Shown here piece after piece: positions 9,392-17,088 of a stretch of 64,000 bases of DNA. Source of the stretch: an uncultured Bacteroidales bacterium (GTDB lineage: Bacteria > Bacteroidota > Bacteroidia > Bacteroidales > FEN-979). The stretch lies in NCBI GenBank assembly GCA_903887775.1, contig CAISRB010000027.1:62001-126000 (forward strand). The letters are read 5' to 3'. Within the stretch, counting starts at the first letter, position 1, and each line of letters starts with the position of its first letter. The translations under genes and the position numbers were made by a program. The notes under the pieces were generated by a model. The model was not told where the DNA came from. It searched no databases and saw only the letters and a program-made list of their open reading frames with translations.

Positions 9392-10312
9392 CTATTTTTT
9401 TGTTCTTCCGGCAGGTTTGTTGATCCTTTTCCTCAAAGTCTTTTTCTCTTCGGGTACGACATCCGTACTTGTTTTCATTTTTGCAAGTTTTGCATCAGGA
9501 TGTTCTTTGATCGCCAATTTGATTCCGGCCACTTCTTCTTCAATCTCATCCTCTCTCATCCTGGCTTCGAAATCCTCCTCAGGTTCTCCCCTCTCTTCAT
9601 CAGCAGCTTTTTTGTCGCGGTCGAGTTTACGTTCAACAAGTCCTTCCTCAATTGCATTAATGACTGACTCAAGGATAATATTGATCGATTTCGAAGCATC
9701 GTCGTTCGCCGGGATCGGAAAATCAACTTTACGGGGGTCTGAATTGGTATCAACAATGGCAAAAGTCGGAATATTCAGTTTTTTTGCTTCAGCCAGAGCA
9801 ATATGTTCTTTCAGGATATCGACAATAAAGATGGCAGCGGGCAGGCGGTTGAGGTCGGCAATTGAACCGAGGTTTTTCTCTAGTTTTGCACGCTCGCGGG
9901 TAATCGTAAGGCGTTCCTTTTTTGAAAGGTTATTGTACGAAGGACTGGTCATCAGTTTATCGATGGAAACCATTTTTCGTACTGCTTTACGGATCGTGGC
10001 GAAGTTTGTCAGCATGCCGCCGGGCCAGCGCTCAGTAACATATGGCATATTTACTCTTTTCACCTGCTCGGCTACGATTTCCTTAGCCTGTTTTTTAGTG
10101 GCAACAAAGAGGATTCGTTTACCTGACTTGGCAATTTGTTTAAGGGCTGCGGCAGCCTCATCGATCTTTGCAATAGTTTTATACAGGTCAATGATATGAA
10201 TGCCATTCCTTTCCATAAAAATGTAAGGAGCCATAGCAGGGTTCCATTTCCTTCTGAGGTGACCGAAATGAACGCCGGCTTCCAATAATGTATCAAAACT
10301 TGTTCTTGACAT
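9392..10312 (-). CDS. rpsB: 30S ribosomal protein S2 with charged C-terminal extension
   Basis: 306 residues, against about 240 for E. coli S2. The body matches S2: LLEAGVHFGHLRRKWNP, WPGGMLTNFATIRKAV and AIFIVDILKEHIALAEA. After about residue 230 there is a highly charged tail, first acidic (EERGEPEEDFEARMRED) and then basic to the C-terminal GRTKK. The tail is probably a disordered ribosome-surface extension. It is co-oriented with rpsI upstream (27 bp gap) and tsf downstream. Confidence 0.98.
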   Translation of the reverse strand: MSRTSFDTLLEAGVHFGHLRRKWNPAMAPYIFMERNGIHIIDLYKTIAKIDEAAAALKQIAKSGKRILFVATKKQAKEIVAEQVKRVNMPYVTERWPGGMLTNFATIRKAVRKMVSIDKLMTSPSYNNLSKKERLTITRERAKLEKNLGSIADLNRLPAAIFIVDILKEHIALAEAKKLNIPTFAIVDTNSDPRKVDFPIPANDDASKSINIILESVINAIEEGLVERKLDRDKKAADEERGEPEEDFEARMREDEIEEEVAGIKLAIKEHPDAKLAKMKTSTDVVPEEKKTLRKRINKPAGRTKK

Positions 10313-10339
10313 GTTAAATGATTGAGAGTTCTTAAAATA

Positions 10340-10726
10340 TTAACGTTTACTGAACTGGAATCTTTTGCGGGCTTTTTTCTGTCCGAATTTCTTACGTTCA
10401 ACCATTCTCGGGTCGCGCGTCATAAAACCTTTGGCTTTAAGCAAAGGTTTGTATTCTTCGTTGATCTTTACCAAAGCCCTTGAAAGGGCATGGGCAAGAG
10501 CTTCTGCCTGGCCTCTGACTCCACCTCCATCAAGGTTGACCTGAATGTCGTACTGCCCCATGGTTTTTGTGACTTCAAAGGGTTCAACAACCTTGAACTG
10601 CAATATAGGGGTCGGGAAATATTCCTTATAATCCCTGTCGTTGACTGTAATTTTTCCCTGGCCTTCTTTGACATAGATTCTGGCAACAGCAGTCTTCCTC
10701 CGGCCGATTGTGTTGATGATTTCCAT
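10340..10726 (-). CDS. rpsI: 30S ribosomal protein S9
   Basis: 128 residues, the normal S9 length. It opens with the typical GRRKTAVARIYV and ends with the RKKFGQKKARKRFQFSKR tail, whose final lysine-arginine is expected to reach the ribosomal P-site tRNA. DGGGVRGQAEALAHALSRAL is the conserved central helix. The upstream rplM stop is 1 bp from this ATG, so the two are tightly coupled. Confidence 0.98.
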   Translation of the reverse strand: MEIINTIGRRKTAVARIYVKEGQGKITVNDRDYKEYFPTPILQFKVVEPFEVTKTMGQYDIQVNLDGGGVRGQAEALAHALSRALVKINEEYKPLLKAKGFMTRDPRMVERKKFGQKKARKRFQFSKR

Positions 10727-10727
10727 T

Positions 10728-11183
10728 TTACTTGATTGAGGTTAATTGAATCTGTTTGGGTTGCTGGGCCTGATGCTGATGCTCGGTTCCTGCGTATACA
10801 TATAAATTGCGGAAAAGAGCGGCACCCAGTCGGTTCTTCGGAAGCATGCCTTTTACGGCCTTTTCAACTACTTCTGTAGGCTTCTTTACAAATAATTCAC
10901 GGGGAGTCCTGATCCTTTGTCCGCCGGGATAACCTGTATGACGAACATAGTTCTTATCATCCAGTTTCTTTCCGGTTAACAACACTTTCTCAGCGTTGAT
11001 GATGATCACGTTGTCGCCACAATCAACATGAGGGGTGTAATTGGTTTTCATTTTGCCCCTGAGAAGTTTTGCGACTTTAGCAGCCAAACGGCCAAGTATC
11101 TGGCCCTCAGCATCAACCAGCACCCATTCCTTTGTAACGGTTTCCTTATTGGCGCTGATCGTCTTGTAACTTAAAGTATCCAT
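10728..11183 (-). CDS. rplM: 50S ribosomal protein L13
   Basis: 151 residues. The WVLVDAEGQILGRLAAKVA opening, HVDCGDNVIIINAEKV and KGMLPKNRLGAALFRNLYVY are L13 hallmarks. It is first in the rplM-rpsI-rpsB-tsf operon. A canonical two-box promoter lies upstream (11216-11247), giving a short leader of about 25 nt. I see no room for an L13-type autoregulatory leader structure. Confidence 0.98.
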   Translation of the reverse strand: MDTLSYKTISANKETVTKEWVLVDAEGQILGRLAAKVAKLLRGKMKTNYTPHVDCGDNVIIINAEKVLLTGKKLDDKNYVRHTGYPGGQRIRTPRELFVKKPTEVVEKAVKGMLPKNRLGAALFRNLYVYAGTEHQHQAQQPKQIQLTSIK

Positions 11184-11215
11184 ATTTTAAATTGATTTCA
11201 TTTCAAAAAGGGGTG

Positions 11216-11247
11216 CAAAGATATTGATATTCTTTTGACCTCACAAA
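11216..11247 (-). promoter_or_regulatory. Bacteroidota-type promoter for the rplM-rpsI-rpsB-tsf operon
   Basis: On the minus strand a TTTG -33 box (11244-11247) is followed 20 bp later by TATCTTTG (11216-11223), a full match to TAnnTTTG. Predicted transcription starts near 11209, about 25 nt ahead of the rplM ATG. This is one of the best promoter matches in the window, consistent with strong ribosomal-protein expression. Confidence 0.78.
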
Positions 11248-11299
11248 CAATCTGATTATAAATTTAAAAGAAAATAGTATTATCATTTATTTTATAGCA

Positions 11300-11307
11300 T
11301 ATTTTTG
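11300..11307 (+). promoter_or_regulatory. Candidate -7 box before the DUF4143-type ATPase
   Basis: TATTTTTG matches TAnnTTTG but lies in very AT-rich DNA and lacks an obvious TTTG at the proper distance. If used, transcription would start at about 11314, leaving a leader of roughly a dozen bases before the ATG at 11327 and none before that at 11315. Confidence 0.35.
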
Positions 11308-11326
11308 TATTTTTATGCCTTATTTT

Positions 11327-12670
11327 ATGACAGATATTTATTTCAAAAGAACAATCACTGCCTTCCTGAATCAATGGGCAACGGATACTTCAAATCCGGG
11401 ACTTCTCTTATACGGTGCCAGGCAAACCGGGAAAACCTCCCTCGTGGAAAAATTTTCCCAATCGTTCCGGCAGTTTATCCGCCTTGATCTCAAAGACCCT
11501 GCAGACCTGGGGATTTTTCGAAGATTGTCTTCCGACCCGGATTTCTCAGACACACTTTTTTTTCTTAAAGGCAAAGATGACTCACGCAAAAGCACCTTGC
11601 TGTTTTTTGAAAACAACGGCAATGACCCCCGGGTATTGAATCTGGCTGAAGGCATCATCAGCAGGAAGCCCTGGCTGAAAGTTATTATATCTTGTCCTGT
11701 ACAGCTGCATAACTTACCCGGGGGATTCAGCACCTTGTATCTTAATCCTTTATCTTTCAGTGAGTTTCTGAATGCATACGGAAAAGAGGAGGCCATTGAA
11801 GCATTCAATGAGGTGCCTTTTCCCGTAAGCGGTTTCCATAAACTGCTTGGGTTGTTTCACCGATACTGCCTGATCGGGGGAATGCCTGCAATTGTGAAGA
11901 AATTCATCCAGTCGGGAAGCATGTCATCATTGAAACCGGTATACGAGGGGATTCTGAAAGAATTTCTCATTGACCTGGAAGACAGCTCATTAAGACAAAA
12001 TAAAAAAGATCTGCTGGCAATAACCTTGCAGAATGCATTTTTGTATGCCGGTACCAGAATTAAATTCAATGCCTTTGGAAATGTTCGATACGGAAGCAGG
12101 GAAATGGCAGCCATCTTCCGCTACCTTGAGCAGTCCATGTTGCTTAGTTTGAATTATCCATCGGTCACTACGATGTTTCCGCCTGAACCTGACAAAAAAA
12201 AATCACCCCGGCTGCAGATGCTTGATACCGGAATGATGACATTTTTTTCAGGCATTCAAAAACAGATGATCCTGGCGATGGATCTGAATGCATTGTTCGA
12301 AGGCCAGGTTCTGAGGCATGTTGTGGGGCAGGAATTGTTGAGCAATTCGTTCAAAGAACCCGGCCAGCTAAATTACTGGGTAAGAGATAAGGCACAATCA
12401 TCAGCCGAAGTAGATTATGTAATTTCCTATGAAGGCCTGATCATCCCTGTCGTTATCAAATCGGGCGAGCCAGGCAGGCTTCGCTCCCTGCACCAGTTTA
12501 TAGACGAAGCCGGGCATTCGTATGCAATCCGCCTTTATGCCGGAAATGTAAATATCCGCAAAGCAAAAACACTGAAAGGAAAACCATACTACCTGCTGTC
12601 ACTGCCTTATTTCCTTGCATGCCGTATTCCGGATCACCTGAAAGGGTTTATCAGATACGTTAACAGTTGA
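11327..12670 (+). CDS. AAA+ ATPase with DUF4143-like C-terminus
   Basis: 447 residues from the ATG at 11327 (an ATG at 11315 adds four). The Walker A is GARQTGKTSLVEKF. A degenerate Walker B/sensor region follows (KSTLLFFENN), then NPLSFSEFLNAYG, the hallmark LxPLSFxE stretch of this ATPase family. The C-terminal part has VDYVISYEGLIIPVVIKSG, resembling the nuclease-like E-(V)DYV...P-x-(E/V)xK core of DUF4143. Such proteins are common in Bacteroidales and their cellular job is uncertain. It is a lone gene between the ribosomal operon and gldA. Confidence 0.8.
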   Translation: MTDIYFKRTITAFLNQWATDTSNPGLLLYGARQTGKTSLVEKFSQSFRQFIRLDLKDPADLGIFRRLSSDPDFSDTLFFLKGKDDSRKSTLLFFENNGNDPRVLNLAEGIISRKPWLKVIISCPVQLHNLPGGFSTLYLNPLSFSEFLNAYGKEEAIEAFNEVPFPVSGFHKLLGLFHRYCLIGGMPAIVKKFIQSGSMSSLKPVYEGILKEFLIDLEDSSLRQNKKDLLAITLQNAFLYAGTRIKFNAFGNVRYGSREMAAIFRYLEQSMLLSLNYPSVTTMFPPEPDKKKSPRLQMLDTGMMTFFSGIQKQMILAMDLNALFEGQVLRHVVGQELLSNSFKEPGQLNYWVRDKAQSSAEVDYVISYEGLIIPVVIKSGEPGRLRSLHQFIDEAGHSYAIRLYAGNVNIRKAKTLKGKPYYLLSLPYFLACRIPDHLKGFIRYVNS

Positions 12671-12732
12671 AATTCCCGGGAAAATTTGCTTTGCACTTAC
12701 CTTTTTTATTATATTTATCCAAAATTCAATCA

Positions 12733-12978
12733 ATGAACGCTATTCAAAACGTTTCAATACTTCTTGAACTGGCCGTGACCATTCTTGGCCTGCTTATCTG
12801 GCTCCAGAAGAAGAAAACCTATGGCGCATTCATTTTTCTCACTTTTCTCCTCTATATGGTTTATGATGCTTCCAGGTTATGGTCGCTGGCAATCCCTGAA
12901 CTTGTATTGCGCATTCTCTATGCCACTGCCTCCCTTTCCATTCTTATTGCCGTCTGGAAACTTTTCAAGTCGGAGTAA
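12733..12978 (+). CDS. Small membrane protein, unknown function
   Basis: 81 residues from the ATG at 12733. The in-frame upstream ATG-less extension to 12667 overlaps the previous gene and lacks family logic. Three hydrophobic segments are visible: ILLELAVTILGLLIWL, FIFLTFLLYMVYDASRLW and the ILYATASLSILIAVWKLF helix. It ends with a short basic/acidic tail (KSE). I do not recognise a family. It lies 62 bp after the ATPase and just upstream of the GCGTTCT array. Confidence 0.55.
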   Translation: MNAIQNVSILLELAVTILGLLIWLQKKKTYGAFIFLTFLLYMVYDASRLWSLAIPELVLRILYATASLSILIAVWKLFKSE

Positions 12979-13012
12979 GCCTGTTCACGGTTTTTTGTAT
13001 TTTTGCACACTG

Positions 13013-13115
13013 GTTGCGTTTTAGCGTTCTGCGTTCTGCGTTCTGCGTTCTGCGTTCTGCGTTCTGCGTTCTGCGTTCTGCGTTCTGCGTTCTGCGTTAT
13101 TGCGTTAAAGCGTAA
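13013..13115. repeat. GCGTTCT tandem heptad array (10 perfect copies)
   Basis: Ten uninterrupted copies of GCGTTCT at 13024-13093, flanked by degenerate units (GCGTTTTA before; GCGTTAT, TGCGTTAAA and GCGTAAA after). There are no spacers, so this is a microsatellite-like tandem array and not a CRISPR. It sits between a small membrane protein gene and gldA and leads directly into a second heptad array at 13118. Confidence 0.95.
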
Positions 13116-13117
13116 AC

Positions 13118-13152
13118 ATTCGTCATTTGTAATTTGAAATTCGTAATTCGAA
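13118..13152. repeat. ATTCGNN degenerate heptad array before gldA
   Basis: Five heptads in register: ATTCGTC, ATTTGTA, ATTTGAA, ATTCGTA, ATTCGAA. The array ends three bases before the gldA ATG. The same word family follows the GCGTT array at 59531-59565. Confidence 0.8.
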
Positions 13153-13155
13153 ATA

Positions 13156-14103
13156 ATGTCTATATCGGTTAATAATATCACTAAAGTTTACGGTACCCAA
13201 AAAGCGCTGGATTCAGTTTCAATCAATATTCATCCGGGCGAAATTGTAGGCCTTCTCGGCCCGAATGGGGCAGGAAAAAGCACTCTCATGAAGATCCTCA
13301 GCTGTTTCATCCCTCCCACTTCAGGCGAAGCTTCAGTTTGTGGTTATGATATACTTGAACAATCGATAGAGGTCCGAAATAAAGTAGGTTACCTGCCGGA
13401 AAATAATCCGCTTTACCTTGACCTTTATGTAAGGGAATTTCTGGCTTTTGTTGCAGGCACTCATCATCTGAAAGGTTCTGTCAGGGAAAAAGTGGATGAG
13501 ATGATAGTGCTAACCGGGCTTCAGCCAGAACAACACAAAAAGATAGGATCCCTGTCAAAGGGATACCGGCAGAGAGTCGGACTGGCCCAGGCATTGATCC
13601 ATGACCCGGAAGTACTGATCCTTGATGAACCGACCTCGGGGCTGGATCCTAATCAGATTGCCGAGATAAGGCATCTCATAAGGGAGATAGGAAAAGCCAA
13701 AACTATAATGCTGTCGACACATATTATGCAGGAGGTGGAAGCTATATGTGACCGGGCGATCATTATACATAAAGGAAAGATCGTTGCAGATGACACAACG
13801 AAAAACCTGCATAAGATAACTGTTTCAAGAGCACTGATTAGGGTAGAGTTTTCATCCGAAGTGGAAAAACATATTATACAGTCCATTCCGGGTGTAATTG
13901 AAATGCTGGTACCCGGGAGGGAGGCCGCTGTCAAGAACAGTAAAAGCATTGCTTCTGCTATATGGCTGCTTGAATCCGAAACAGGCCTGGATATCCGTGC
14001 CGGTGTGTTCAAATTCGCGGTAGATAAAGGATTGACGGTACTTTCAATGCAGAAGGAAGAACAAAAACTTGAAGAAGTTTTCCAGGAACTCACTAAAAAT
14101 TAA
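13156..14103 (+). CDS. gldA: Gliding-motility/T9SS-associated ABC transporter ATPase GldA
   Basis: A 315-residue ABC ATPase. Walker A is GPNGAGKSTLMKIL, the Q/YLPE loop is VGYLPENNPLYLDLYVREFL, the signature is LSKGYRQRVGLAQAL, and Walker B is VLILDEPTSGLDPNQ, with STHIMQEVEAICD as the H-loop. The LPENNPLYLDLYV stretch and the IMQEVEAICD ending are characteristic of Bacteroidota GldA, which works with the permeases GldF and GldG. No gldF or gldG is present nearby, so they must lie elsewhere, as gldA often stands alone. The start follows directly on an intergenic heptad array. Confidence 0.85.
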   Translation: MSISVNNITKVYGTQKALDSVSINIHPGEIVGLLGPNGAGKSTLMKILSCFIPPTSGEASVCGYDILEQSIEVRNKVGYLPENNPLYLDLYVREFLAFVAGTHHLKGSVREKVDEMIVLTGLQPEQHKKIGSLSKGYRQRVGLAQALIHDPEVLILDEPTSGLDPNQIAEIRHLIREIGKAKTIMLSTHIMQEVEAICDRAIIIHKGKIVADDTTKNLHKITVSRALIRVEFSSEVEKHIIQSIPGVIEMLVPGREAAVKNSKSIASAIWLLESETGLDIRAGVFKFAVDKGLTVLSMQKEEQKLEEVFQELTKN

Positions 14104-14123
14104 CATCAGGTAAAAAAAATTTA

Positions 14124-14131
14124 TAATTTTG
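14124..14131 (+). promoter_or_regulatory. -7 box for the metK transcript
   Basis: TAATTTTG, a full TAnnTTTG match. Transcription would start about seven bases downstream (near 14138), which places the first stem of the SAM-II-like element at the very 5' end of the RNA. No clear TTTG -33 box is visible. Confidence 0.6.
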
Positions 14132-14137
14132 CCTTCG

Positions 14138-14197
14138 GGAGTGGAAAGATTTGATTGATTGCAACCACTGGAAAAAATGCTAAAACAACATTTCCTC
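14138..14197 (+). promoter_or_regulatory. SAM-II-like riboswitch upstream of metK
   Basis: A 5-bp stem AGTGG (14140-14144) pairs with CCACT (14165-14169), enclosing a 20-nt loop that contains GATTTGATTGATTGCAA. The strand after the stem has AAAATGCTAAAACAA. The order stem, GATTT...TTGCAA loop, stem, AAATG..GCTAAAA tail is the layout of the SAM-II (metA) riboswitch known from alphaproteobacteria and Bacteroidota. The location before S-adenosylmethionine synthetase fits feedback control by SAM. I matched this by eye and did not verify the H-type pseudoknot pairing base by base. Confidence 0.75.
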
Positions 14198-14227
14198 CTG
14201 TCAATCACAACTCCATCCCTTTCTTTT

Positions 14228-14259
14228 AAATCGTAAATCATAAATCGTAAATCGTAAAT
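14228..14259. repeat. AAATCGT heptad array in the metK leader
   Basis: Four heptads, AAATCGT, AAATCAT, AAATCGT, AAATCGT, then AAATT, between the riboswitch and the metK start at 14268. The word is the reverse complement of ACGATTT, seen again at 33137-33192 and 39763-39774. Confidence 0.85.
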
Positions 14260-14267
14260 TTTTTAAT

Positions 14268-15614
14268 ATGGGATACTTATTTACATCGGAGTCCGTTTCA
14301 GAAGGACATCCCGATAAAGTTGCCGATCAGATATCGGATGCATTGCTTGATGAATTCATGCGTTGGGACCCTGAATCGAAGGTGGCCTGTGAAACTTTTG
14401 TAACAACGGGCCTTGTAGTCTGCGGAGGAGAAGTAAAAACGAACGGTTGGGTGGATGTTCAGGAAACCGCAAGAAAAATAATCCGTAACATAGGATATAC
14501 GAAGGCCGAATACCGCTTTGATTGCGACTCCTGCGGTGTCGTTTCGACAATTCATGAACAGTCAGCCGACATCAACCAGGGGGTTGTGCGCGAGAAAAAG
14601 GAAGACCAGGGAGCAGGTGACCAGGGGATGATGTTTGGATATGCCTGTCGTGAAATGGACAATTTCATGCCCTTATCGAGCGAACTGGCTCATATACTGT
14701 TACAGGAGCTTGCTCTGATACGCCACGAAGGGAAACAAATGAAATATCTGCGTCCCGACAGTAAATCTCAGGTTACGATAGAATATGACGATGCCGGACA
14801 GCCATTACGTATCGATGCGATAGTTGTGAGTACCCAGCACGATGATTTTGTGAAAGCCAGGGACAAGTCAGCAAAATCCGAAAAAGCTTCCGAGAAAGCC
14901 ATGCAGGATAAGATCCGTGAAGACATCCTGAATATTCTGATTCCACGTGTTAAAAAAAACCTGCCTTCAAGAATAAAGAAGCTATTTGGAAACGATATCA
15001 AATTTTTCGTGAACCCGACCGGCAAATTTGTGATCGGAGGTCCTCATGGTGATACCGGACTAACGGGCCGGAAAATTATCGTTGACACTTATGGCGGTCA
15101 CGGTGCACATGGCGGAGGGGCTTTTTCAGGCAAAGATCCTTCTAAAGTTGACCGTTCGGCAGCATATGCTGCAAGGCATATTGCAAAGAACATGGTGGCT
15201 GCCGGTGTTGCAAACCAGGTTCTGATCCAGGTTGCATATGCCATCGGGGTTGCCCAGCCTGTGGGGCTTTATGTCAACACCTATGGAACTGCCCAGGTGA
15301 AGGACAAGAAAGGCAAGATACTTCATGACGGAGCAATCGCTGAAAAGATCAGCAAACTGTTCGACATGAGGCCTTATGCCATAGTTGAACGCTTTGGCCT
15401 AAAAAACCCGGTATTTGTCCCCACGGCATCTTACGGCCATTTCGGACGTGACCATTATATTAAAGAGGTTGAGGTTTATTATCCTGTTAAGGGAGCCAAA
15501 CCGAAACGTGTCAGCGGCAATGGAAAAGAAGTCTATCTGAAAAAAGTCGAATTCTTCGCATGGGAGAAACTCGATTATGTGGATAAAATTAAAAAGGAGT
15601 TTGGTCTTAAGTAG
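14268..15614 (+). CDS. metK: S-adenosylmethionine synthetase
   Basis: 448 residues, longer than the usual 380-430. It makes SAM from methionine and ATP. The ATP-site signature is [19 protein letters not shown] at the N-terminus. [12 protein letters not shown] and [20 protein letters not shown] carry the conserved phosphate- and methionine-binding loops. Extra length comes mainly from a lysine-rich insertion around residues 195-220 and a longer C-terminus. It is preceded by a SAM-II-like element and closed by a strong terminator, so it is probably a single-gene unit. Confidence 0.97.
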   Translation: MGYLFTSESVSEGHPDKVADQISDALLDEFMRWDPESKVACETFVTTGLVVCGGEVKTNGWVDVQETARKIIRNIGYTKAEYRFDCDSCGVVSTIHEQSADINQGVVREKKEDQGAGDQGMMFGYACREMDNFMPLSSELAHILLQELALIRHEGKQMKYLRPDSKSQVTIEYDDAGQPLRIDAIVVSTQHDDFVKARDKSAKSEKASEKAMQDKIREDILNILIPRVKKNLPSRIKKLFGNDIKFFVNPTGKFVIGGPHGDTGLTGRKIIVDTYGGHGAHGGGAFSGKDPSKVDRSAAYAARHIAKNMVAAGVANQVLIQVAYAIGVAQPVGLYVNTYGTAQVKDKKGKILHDGAIAEKISKLFDMRPYAIVERFGLKNPVFVPTASYGHFGRDHYIKEVEVYYPVKGAKPKRVSGNGKEVYLKKVEFFAWEKLDYVDKIKKEFGLK

Positions 15615-15628
15615 TTCCTGGCCAAAAA

Positions 15629-15667
15629 ATAAAAATGCTGCCACTCTCACAGGCAGCATTTTTTTTA
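15629..15667 (+). terminator. Intrinsic terminator after metK
   Basis: The stem AAAAATGCTGCC (15631-15642) pairs with GGCAGCATTTTT (15652-15663) around a 9-nt loop, followed by more T. The GC core is seven pairs with A/T flanks, so it could work in both directions, but only metK needs it here. Confidence 0.9.
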
Positions 15668-15715
15668 TCCTCTTTCCTTACCTTCGTATATTCATAATTG
15701 TAAATCCGGTTTTTT

Positions 15716-16192
15716 ATGCCCATCGAAATAGAACGTAAATTCCTTGTTGACCATGCCCGGTGGGAAGAGCTTCCCAAACCGTCAGGGGTCATGTACCGTC
15801 AGGGATACCTGAATGATACACCGGGAAAGACCATAAGGGTAAGGCTGGCCGGCGATAAGGCTTACATTACCATCAAAGGCCTTACCGTGAAAGCAAGCAG
15901 GAGCGAATTCGAATACGAGATCCCCATTGCAGACGCAAAGGAAATGCTGTCGTTGTTTACCCCGGTCCAGGTGGAAAAGGTGAGATACAGGATACTTTTT
16001 AACCAGAAAATATGGGAAGTTGACGTTTTCGGAGGTGAGAATGAAGGGCTGATCCTTGCAGAGATCGAGCTGATCAATGCTGATGAAAGCTTTGAGTTAC
16101 CTTCATGGGCAGGCAGAGAAGTTACAGATGATGCAAGGTATTATAATTCAGCATTGGCCTCAAAACCTTATAAATACTGGGCCCGGGAATAA
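15716..16192 (+). CDS. CYTH-domain protein (triphosphate tunnel fold)
   Basis: 158 residues forming a single CYTH domain. The signature ExExK motif is at the start (Glu4-Ile-Glu6-Arg-Lys8 in MPIEIERKF). Alternating charged residues follow, as in TIRVRLAGDKAYITIKG and EFEYEIPIADA, and the ENEGLILAEIEL segment lines the tunnel in the fold. Bacterial members of this small class hydrolyse inorganic triphosphate or act as class IV cyclases; triphosphatase activity is the more likely guess. A weak TACCTTCG -7-like box lies at 15679-15686. Confidence 0.85.
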   Translation: MPIEIERKFLVDHARWEELPKPSGVMYRQGYLNDTPGKTIRVRLAGDKAYITIKGLTVKASRSEFEYEIPIADAKEMLSLFTPVQVEKVRYRILFNQKIWEVDVFGGENEGLILAEIELINADESFELPSWAGREVTDDARYYNSALASKPYKYWARE

Positions 16193-16210
16193 AATAAGCG
16201 GTTGGGCCTT

Positions 16211-16951
16211 TCAGTGCCTGATAACCAGCTTCTTCGTGGAAACGATCTTATCGCCTACATAAAGTGAATAAAGGTAGATCCCTTCGGCAAGTCCGCCGAC
16301 ATTCACCTGGATCTTTCCATTGCCTTCAGAAACGGGTTCCTCACGTACTGATGTGCCCAGAACATTCTGTAAAACCAGTCTGGCAGGCTGCTGGCCTGAG
16401 AGAGTATAATCCACGGTGAATTTATCATTCGCCGGACTGGGGTATGCTGTGCCGAGCTCGACCTTAAAATTCGACAGGTCATTGATCCCAAGATGCCATA
16501 CTTCAGACTGTACAAAAACGCTGACAGTGTCTTTGGGGTTTTTGGTGGTGTAGAATTTATAGCAGACAACAGCTGAGCCGGAAAAATTGAATGGATTTAT
16601 ATGTGCGCTGAAATTCGCATCTGTCTTACCAGCATCCAACGTTAACTTGTTCGGAGAAACTGTAACCGTATCACCAAAACAAAAGCCGGCAAAACAAAAA
16701 TAGGCCGACTGTGTTCCGGGTAATGTTTTCAGAGTTTTTATGACTTTGACATCTGCCGATTCCGATGAAATGTTCTTAATTTGCAATTCTGTATTAACAT
16801 CCCAGGTAGTGTCATATAAGGTCCACTTGAGGCAAACAGTCCCGCCATTGGGAATAACTTGTCCTGAAGGAGTTAACAGCTGCAAGGATTGGGCAAAAAG
16901 ATCAAAGGAAGCGATTGTTAGGATAATCAATAAAATGTAAAGTTTTTTCAT
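16211..16951 (-). CDS. Secreted protein with C-terminal type IX sorting domain
   Basis: 246 residues from the ATG at 16951. An upstream ATG at 17014 is excluded because a TATCTTTG promoter box (16979-16986) lies between the two. MKKLYILLIILTIASF is a signal peptide. The middle resembles an immunoglobulin-like beta-sandwich with no identified catalytic site. The last 75 residues begin AYPSPANDKFTVDYT and end GIYLYSLYVGDKIVSTKK plus LVIRH. This is the conserved type A sorting signal exported by the PorT/GldA-associated system. Function unknown. Confidence 0.82.
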   Translation of the reverse strand: MKKLYILLIILTIASFDLFAQSLQLLTPSGQVIPNGGTVCLKWTLYDTTWDVNTELQIKNISSESADVKVIKTLKTLPGTQSAYFCFAGFCFGDTVTVSPNKLTLDAGKTDANFSAHINPFNFSGSAVVCYKFYTTKNPKDTVSVFVQSEVWHLGINDLSNFKVELGTAYPSPANDKFTVDYTLSGQQPARLVLQNVLGTSVREEPVSEGNGKIQVNVGGLAEGIYLYSLYVGDKIVSTKKLVIRH

Positions 16952-16978
16952 GTCTTTATAAGTGTAGGTTTGCTGCTG

Positions 16979-16986
16979 CAAAGATA
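16979..16986 (-). promoter_or_regulatory. -7 box deciding the start of the 16.2-16.95 kb gene
   Basis: TATCTTTG on the minus strand (plus-strand CAAAGATA). It lies inside the longest possible reading frame, so the protein must begin at the downstream ATG at 16951. No good -33 TTTG is seen. Confidence 0.55.
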
Positions 16987-17088
16987 ATGAATTAAACCTA
17001 ACAGAGCTCCGCAAGAATCACATATCTTTTTATTCATAATTCTTTTTTTTTGTACCTTGCGCCCAGTATTAACCAAAAAAACTGTATC

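Noticed and set aside
9195-10199. Long 334-codon plus-strand frame
   Set aside because: It lies antisense across both tsf and rpsB, is serine/alanine/phenylalanine-rich as expected of a shadow frame, and has no promoter or family likeness.
11184-11215. Autoregulatory L13 leader RNA
   Set aside because: The predicted leader is only about 25 nt, with no room for a structured element.
13013-13115. Possible CRISPR array
   Set aside because: The copies of GCGTTCT are contiguous, 7 bp long and without spacers, and there are no cas genes in the window.
12918-13181. Minus-strand frame encoding a repetitive NAERRTQ peptide
   Set aside because: It is only the translation of the GCGTTCT tandem array; it has no promoter and overlaps two plus-strand genes.
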